This document shows positions 1 through 4,220 of a stretch of 7,008 bases of DNA, in pieces. A model generated the notes under the pieces. The model was not told the origin of the DNA. It ran no database searches and worked only from the letters and a program-made list of their open reading frames with translations. Location of the stretch: contig JALUZN010000350.1 of NCBI GenBank assembly GCA_027011835.1, forward strand, positions 1-7,008. The letters run 5' to 3'. Within the stretch, counting starts at the first letter, position 1. Every line of letters starts with the position of its first letter. The position numbers were made by a program, and so were the translations under genes. This DNA comes from Draconibacterium sp. (GTDB lineage Bacteria; Bacteroidota; Bacteroidia; Bacteroidales; Prolixibacteraceae).

Positions 1-234
1 GCTATATTGTTCCCAGCCACTTTCTAAAATATCTTTTAATTTCGAGTCGAGTAACTTAATACTTGCGGCAATTATTTCTTCCAAAACTTTTTGCCATTTT
101 AATTGTGGTTCTTTTTTATTTATCTCCTTTTTAAGCAGAACTACCTGATCTTTTAATTCAACTTCGGAAAACATATTCATATGCAACTCAGGATGTCTGA
201 ACAGATGATTCAATGTTATTTCGTCGTATTTCAT
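1..234 (-). CDS. Hypothetical charged, probably helical protein (3' end outside window)
   Basis: The frame opens at ATG 232-234 and runs through the left edge with no stop, giving 78 codons. The start is chosen because it lies one base after the TAA of the PASTA gene; later in-frame ATGs occur at residues 19 and 21. The visible part is rich in Lys, Glu, Leu and Ile and reads as amphipathic helices, for example VELKDQVVLLKKEINKKE (25-42) and WQKVLEEIIAASIKLLDSKL (47-66), with a Trp at 47 and a GWEQYS segment at the edge. There is no signal peptide or membrane helix. I do not recognise the family from this fragment. Its tight coupling to the PASTA gene suggests it belongs to the same system and may work with the PASTA protein's cytoplasmic tail (inference). 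Confidence 0.75.
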   Translation of the reverse strand, partial: MKYDEITLNHLFRHPELHMNMFSEVELKDQVVLLKKEINKKEPQLKWQKVLEEIIAASIKLLDSKLKDILESGWEQYS

Positions 235-235
235 T

Positions 236-1957
236 TTAATTGATTTTTAAGGTTTGTTCTCCCCTATCAGGAATAATTTTAAGATTTAATTTGTATTTGG
301 TCAATTCCGGGATAGATTCAAATACCTTCTGTTCTCCTTCGTCCCAAACTACTTTCAATTTCAGATTAGCATTTTCTCCGACTACCTTTTTCCTGTTTTT
401 ACCGGTTTTAATTTTCCTTTTTATTATTCCGGCTCCAAGCAATCCGGCAAGTAGTAGTGCACCTACCCCATAAATCCAGAGTGGCAACACTCTTTTATCC
501 CGGACTTCAATTATAACAGATGTTCCCGGAGGCACTTTCTCTCCAGGAGAAATACTTTGTCGGACAACCATACCAACATTTTCACCGGAGTTTTCGACAT
601 AAACAATTGCATAGTTCAGTTTGCTCTTTTTAAGAGTTCGAATGGCATCATCGCGCCACATTCCTGTTACATCGGGCACAACTATAAATTCGTTGGCAGG
701 TGTAACCGAAAATGTTATGTTTACCGTACTATTTTTATTTACAACTGTTCCGGCTGGTGGTGACTGTTCAATTACGGTACCCGGTTTTTTATCGACTACC
801 GGTTTACTGGAAAACTGCCCGGCAGACAAACCAACAGACTTAAGAATCTCAGCTGCTTCATTCATAGAGTGGCCTATTAATTCTGGAACGGCAACAGATA
901 CAACCTCCGCTGCCCCAAGCGAAACAATTAGATTAATTCTTGTCCCGGCATTAACTTCCATCTTCTCTGTTGGAAATTGAGTTATTACTATTCCTGCCGG
1001 CTCTTCCGAAAACTCTTCACGAATATTACCCAATGCAAGCCGGTCATTAGACAGGTGTTGAATCGCAATTTCACGATTTAATCCTGTATACCGCCCAACA
1101 ATTACCCGATCGGGAGTTGCCTGAATTCCGTAGGTTAAGTTTATTGCTGTCGATGGAGGCACTTGTGTTTGCGCAACAGGAAATTGATTAACAATTTTTC
1201 CGATTGCCTGATTGTTTACTACCGGAGTTACAGTTCCCAACTTTAATCCTATCTCTTTTAAGAGATCAAAAATCTGCCGGTTATTCCATAACCGACCTTC
1301 TAACTGCGGGACAACAACTGTTTTTACGGCAGGCGGTCCCTGCGAAATATCAAGATCTATTCTTGTTCCGGGGTCAACTTTCATCCCCTGCGTAGGGAAC
1401 TGACTAATAACCACCCCATTGGGATAATCGGAATCCATCATCCGGATATTACCCAACGATAAATAATCGATTTGAATATTACGAATAGCAACATTGCTAT
1501 TTAAACCAATATATTGCGGTACTTCTATTATCTCCGGAGCTCCCTTAACTCCATAAGTAATATTAATTGCTGTAAAAGGAGAAACGAAGATACGTGAAGG
1601 AATACTCTGACTGGTAATAATTCCTATGTTCTCATTATCAACCACAGGAGTGGCAGTACCCAGTTTTAGCTGCATTCCCTTTAAAAACTTCGAAATCTGT
1701 TTATAATTCCACGGGGCACCAACAAGTTGTGGGACAACAATGTTTTTTGCTGGCTGCAAATTATCCGTACGAATAATACCTGGCTGCATTCGCTGCATAT
1801 TTCCAATTACAGACGAATCTATTTTAATAGTTCTGTACCTGCTACCCTGATCCTGCTCTATTTGTCCTAAAACTGAAAAAGTTGAAAAAGAAAAAATAAT
1901 AATCAGAGCAAATGAAACAACCGTGCAACATCTCTTTTTTAATTTTAGATTTCTCAT
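236..1957 (-). CDS. Membrane-anchored protein with six PASTA-like repeats, in the eCIS gene cluster
   Basis: This 573-residue protein starts with a basic n-region (RNLKLKKR) and a hydrophobic core (about 12-30), giving a signal peptide with a likely cut near G31-Q32. C10 and C11 are not in a lipobox. Six PASTA-like repeats of about 65-70 residues begin near residues 73, 143, 214, 284, 355 and 425. Each has a VVPxLxG-type opening, a helix, and a closing stretch with P-G-T or P-x-S/T followed by a strand. One transmembrane helix (about 491-512, IYGVGALLLAGLLGAGIIKRKIK) is followed by Lys/Arg, so the repeats should face the periplasm and the last 60 residues the cytoplasm. That tail (about 526-573) looks like a small beta-rich unit. 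PASTA repeats bind peptidoglycan or its fragments in penicillin-binding proteins and Ser/Thr kinases; neither a kinase nor a transpeptidase domain is present here. An anchor or cell-wall sensor role for the injection system is inferred. The stop lies 1 nt before the next ATG, which suggests translational coupling. Confidence 0.88.
   Translation of the reverse strand: MRNLKLKKRCCTVVSFALIIIFSFSTFSVLGQIEQDQGSRYRTIKIDSSVIGNMQRMQPGIIRTDNLQPAKNIVVPQLVGAPWNYKQISKFLKGMQLKLGTATPVVDNENIGIITSQSIPSRIFVSPFTAINITYGVKGAPEIIEVPQYIGLNSNVAIRNIQIDYLSLGNIRMMDSDYPNGVVISQFPTQGMKVDPGTRIDLDISQGPPAVKTVVVPQLEGRLWNNRQIFDLLKEIGLKLGTVTPVVNNQAIGKIVNQFPVAQTQVPPSTAINLTYGIQATPDRVIVGRYTGLNREIAIQHLSNDRLALGNIREEFSEEPAGIVITQFPTEKMEVNAGTRINLIVSLGAAEVVSVAVPELIGHSMNEAAEILKSVGLSAGQFSSKPVVDKKPGTVIEQSPPAGTVVNKNSTVNITFSVTPANEFIVVPDVTGMWRDDAIRTLKKSKLNYAIVYVENSGENVGMVVRQSISPGEKVPPGTSVIIEVRDKRVLPLWIYGVGALLLAGLLGAGIIKRKIKTGKNRKKVVGENANLKLKVVWDEGEQKVFESIPELTKYKLNLKIIPDRGEQTLKIN
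497..1741 (-). repeat. Three tandem 141-residue units, each a pair of PASTA-like repeats
   Basis: Within the PASTA protein the six repeats are arranged as three double units starting at residues 73, 214 and 355. Landmark residues recur at an offset of exactly 141 (423 nt) between units 1 and 2: P76/P217, LKLGT at 97/238, INxTYG at 131/272, LGNIR at 168/309, and QFPT at 186/327. P358 in unit 3 continues the register; unit 3's second half is one residue shorter. By hand count units 1 and 2 are about half identical over their full length, with no gaps. Unit 3 is clearly more diverged. This indicates duplication of a PASTA pair rather than of single domains. In repeat 4 the opening proline is replaced by glycine (G288). 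Confidence 0.85.
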
Positions 1958-1974
1958 TTTAAAGCTCTTAAATT

Positions 1975-3321
1975 TTACTCCTTCCGTATCATTTTTCCCT
2001 CTTTTAAATACTCTTTCTGAATGCCTTTAATTAAATCATTATGAGAGATTGTATGTAGTTTCTTTTTTAAGGTTTGTAATCCTACATATTGAATGATGTT
2101 TACAATATTAGCACCGGTAATTTCATATTTCTTTGAAATCTCTTTTATCGAGATTGTATTATCTAACTTAATATTTTTAGGAATATAATTGTGCCACAAA
2201 CGTTCGCGCTCTTCTACTCCCGGATTTTCGAATTCAACAATTGAATTAAACCTGCGTGTAAACGAGGAGTCGATATTCGATTTCATATTCGAAGCAAGAA
2301 TCACCAGACCTGCGTGAGACTCAATACGTTGTAACAGATACGAAACTTCCTGATTGGCATATTTATCGTGTGCATCGCGAACGTTGGTACGTTTTCCAAA
2401 AATAGAGTCGGCCTCATCGAAAAAGAGAATCCAATCTTTATTTGCTGCCTTATCGAAAAGTTTCGAAAGGTTTTTTTCTGTTTCACCAATGTATTTCGAA
2501 ACGACCATCGACAGGTCGATACGAAAGACATCGCGATTGGTGTATTTCCCCAACAAACAGGCGGTCAAAGTTTTTCCTGTTCCGGGAGCCCCGTGAAAAA
2601 GGATTCGGAATCCGGGCTTTATTTTCCCGCGCATTTCCCAGTCGTCCAGTAACTTTTCATTGTATTTCAGCCAGGTTTCAATCTCTCTAATTTCGGTTAG
2701 AGTTTTTTCCTGAAGAACTAAGTCTGTCCACTCTAATTCGGTTGTTATTAATTGTGCCGGAAAATCGTTGCTTAATTTTGGCTTCGATACTTTTCCCAAA
2801 GTAAACAAATCAACATATTCATCGTCGAGAATTAAACGACCACTCATTTTTGGCTCGCCTATTGGAACTTGTTCAATATAGAGTACATTTTTTCGTGCAA
2901 ACAGATGATTTTCATCAAATAGTTTCGATACTTCAATTCGCTTTTCAATGTCTTTTCCTGCAAGAATGTATAAAACAGTTTCACCGGTTGGAAGTATACC
3001 ACGGTGGTTTTTACCCTTCACTCCGCCAAACTCCGGAAACTCGCCACCGTTTGGAAGGAACTGTGCAATAATATCTGAAATAAAACCAGACAACAGATGA
3101 GGAACTATTGCCAAAAGGAGCACAATAATCTCCTGTTCAGACAACTTGTTTTCAACAATAAAACCGACTATTTTTGAATTACTTTTAATTAACTCATACT
3201 TAAGCAGCATAGGTGGTTTTTCGTGAAACTCAAGAGCCAGCCTTCTTTTTATAAAGATTTCTAAAAACTGAAGCTCCTTTTGAAATTCAGATTCATGTAA
3301 ATTCTTTTCTTTCGATATCAT
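1975..3321 (-). CDS. AAA+ ATPase of an extracellular contractile injection system (Afp15/Pvc15 type)
   Basis: This 448-residue protein has an N-terminal region (1-200) and one AAA module (about 205-440). The N-terminal part carries the stretch FPEFGGVKG (95-103), then PTGETVLYILAG (111-122), GRLILDDEYVDLFTLG (161-176) and FPAQLITTELEWTDLVL (187-203), which I recognise from the ATPases of Bacteroidota eCIS loci. In the AAA module, Walker A is GAPGTGKT (244-251), the pore-loop-like segment is SKYIGETEKN (275-284), Walker B is ILFFDEAD (298-305), sensor 1 is N345 in ILASN, the arginine-finger candidates are R356-R357, and a sensor-2-like region is ITGAN (401-405). All key residues are intact. 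There is no protease motif, signal peptide or membrane helix. In Afp and PVC systems the equivalent ATPase is thought to act in particle assembly or cargo loading in the producing cell. The start at 3321 lies 19 nt after the TPR stop, and the stop lies 17 nt before the PASTA gene. Confidence 0.92.
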   Translation of the reverse strand: MISKEKNLHESEFQKELQFLEIFIKRRLALEFHEKPPMLLKYELIKSNSKIVGFIVENKLSEQEIIVLLLAIVPHLLSGFISDIIAQFLPNGGEFPEFGGVKGKNHRGILPTGETVLYILAGKDIEKRIEVSKLFDENHLFARKNVLYIEQVPIGEPKMSGRLILDDEYVDLFTLGKVSKPKLSNDFPAQLITTELEWTDLVLQEKTLTEIREIETWLKYNEKLLDDWEMRGKIKPGFRILFHGAPGTGKTLTACLLGKYTNRDVFRIDLSMVVSKYIGETEKNLSKLFDKAANKDWILFFDEADSIFGKRTNVRDAHDKYANQEVSYLLQRIESHAGLVILASNMKSNIDSSFTRRFNSIVEFENPGVEERERLWHNYIPKNIKLDNTISIKEISKKYEITGANIVNIIQYVGLQTLKKKLHTISHNDLIKGIQKEYLKEGKMIRKE

Positions 3322-3340
3322 TTGGCAAACTATTTTCCTG

Positions 3341-4210
3341 TTATTTCTGATGGTTTTTTTCCGCTAAAAACTCTCTATATCTATTCGCCTTTTCATTTTC
3401 CGGATCAACACACAGTATTTCATTTACTATTTTCTCTGCATTTTTATACTCGCCTAAATTTAAGTAAACAGCAGTTAAATCATTTTTTACTTTTTGATTG
3501 TCGGGATATAGCTTTATTAACAGCTCCATTTCTTTAACAGCATGTTTATAATCTCCTTTCGACAAATAATTTATGGAGAGGTAGTGCCGGGTATTATAAT
3601 TATCGGGCTCGATTACCAAGCTCTTTTTAAACTCAATCTCTGCTATTCCAAAATTTTTAAGATTAAACTCACAAACACCTACATAATAGAAAATAGCCGC
3701 ACTTTGATGCTCTGATTTAATCGACATAAATACCGATAATGCCTCTTCATAATTTCCAAGTGCCATATAATTTTTCGCAAGTTCAATTTTGTAATTATCG
3801 TTTTCGTTACTACGTAAAAGCCTTTTCCATAGTTCCGATGATTCAACAATTCGGTTACAGGCCTGATAGAACAAGGCGAGACTTGTTACTGTATTAACAT
3901 TCTCCGAATTGATTTCCAGCGATTTTATGTAGTAAAATTCGGCTCTGCTATTCTCTTTTAACATGGTAAACGAGTTAGCCATATTTAAATAATAAGTATC
4001 ACTTTCTATTGTTTTTATAGCTTTTTGGAAACATTCAATTGCTTTACGATATGCTTTCTTTTTATGATACAATAACCCCAAATTATTTAATACCGTTGCA
4101 TTGTTTTCATTAATACCAAGAGCTTTCTTGTATTCTAGTTCAGCCTTCTCGAAACTACCATTTAAAAAATATTGTACACCTTTATTATTAATTTCATTCG
4201 TTTGTTCCAT
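3341..4210 (-). CDS. TPR-repeat protein (about eight TPRs), eCIS-locus accessory
   Basis: This 289-residue protein has no signal peptide and no membrane segment, so it should be cytoplasmic. It consists of tetratricopeptide repeats end to end: units start near residues 5, 37, 72, 105, 138, 169, 204 and 238. Canonical TPR spacing is clear in NNLGLLYHKKKAYRKAIECF (41-60), in LAKNYMALGNYEEALSVF (144-161) and in LTAVYLNLGEYKNAEKIV (245-262). The repeats at 105-137 and 169-203 are more diverged. A short charged tail (FLAEKNHQK) follows. TPR solenoids bind peptides or partner proteins and have no catalytic activity. The gene sits 10 nt after the large beta-repeat protein and 19 nt before the AAA+ ATPase, so a role as adaptor or chaperone between cargo and ATPase is plausible but only inferred. 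The ATG at 4210 is chosen because it directly follows the upstream stop and begins just before the first repeat. Confidence 0.88.
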   Translation of the reverse strand: MEQTNEINNKGVQYFLNGSFEKAELEYKKALGINENNATVLNNLGLLYHKKKAYRKAIECFQKAIKTIESDTYYLNMANSFTMLKENSRAEFYYIKSLEINSENVNTVTSLALFYQACNRIVESSELWKRLLRSNENDNYKIELAKNYMALGNYEEALSVFMSIKSEHQSAAIFYYVGVCEFNLKNFGIAEIEFKKSLVIEPDNYNTRHYLSINYLSKGDYKHAVKEMELLIKLYPDNQKVKNDLTAVYLNLGEYKNAEKIVNEILCVDPENEKANRYREFLAEKNHQK

Positions 4211-4220
4211 GCTTAATAGT

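Noticed and set aside
621..980. 119-codon open frame on the plus strand
   Set aside because: It is antisense to the PASTA repeats; its Pro/Ser/Thr-rich translation mirrors the repeat codons and has no independent support.
236..1957. PASTA protein as a Ser/Thr kinase or penicillin-binding protein
   Set aside because: No kinase motifs (HRD, DFG) and no SxxK transpeptidase motif exist in the 573 residues; the cytoplasmic tail is only about 60 residues.
1868..1957. Lipoprotein signal on the PASTA protein because of C10 and C11
   Set aside because: The cysteines precede the hydrophobic core instead of following it, so there is no lipobox; a standard signal peptidase I site near residue 31 fits better.
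1958..1974. Promoter or terminator in the short gaps between genes
   Set aside because: All gaps are 1-19 nt, too short for a promoter with both elements, and none contains a stem-loop followed by a T run.
1975..3321. ATPase as an FtsH-like protease or proteasome-type AAA
   Set aside because: There is no HExxH protease domain and no membrane helix, and the N-terminal region matches the eCIS ATPase type.
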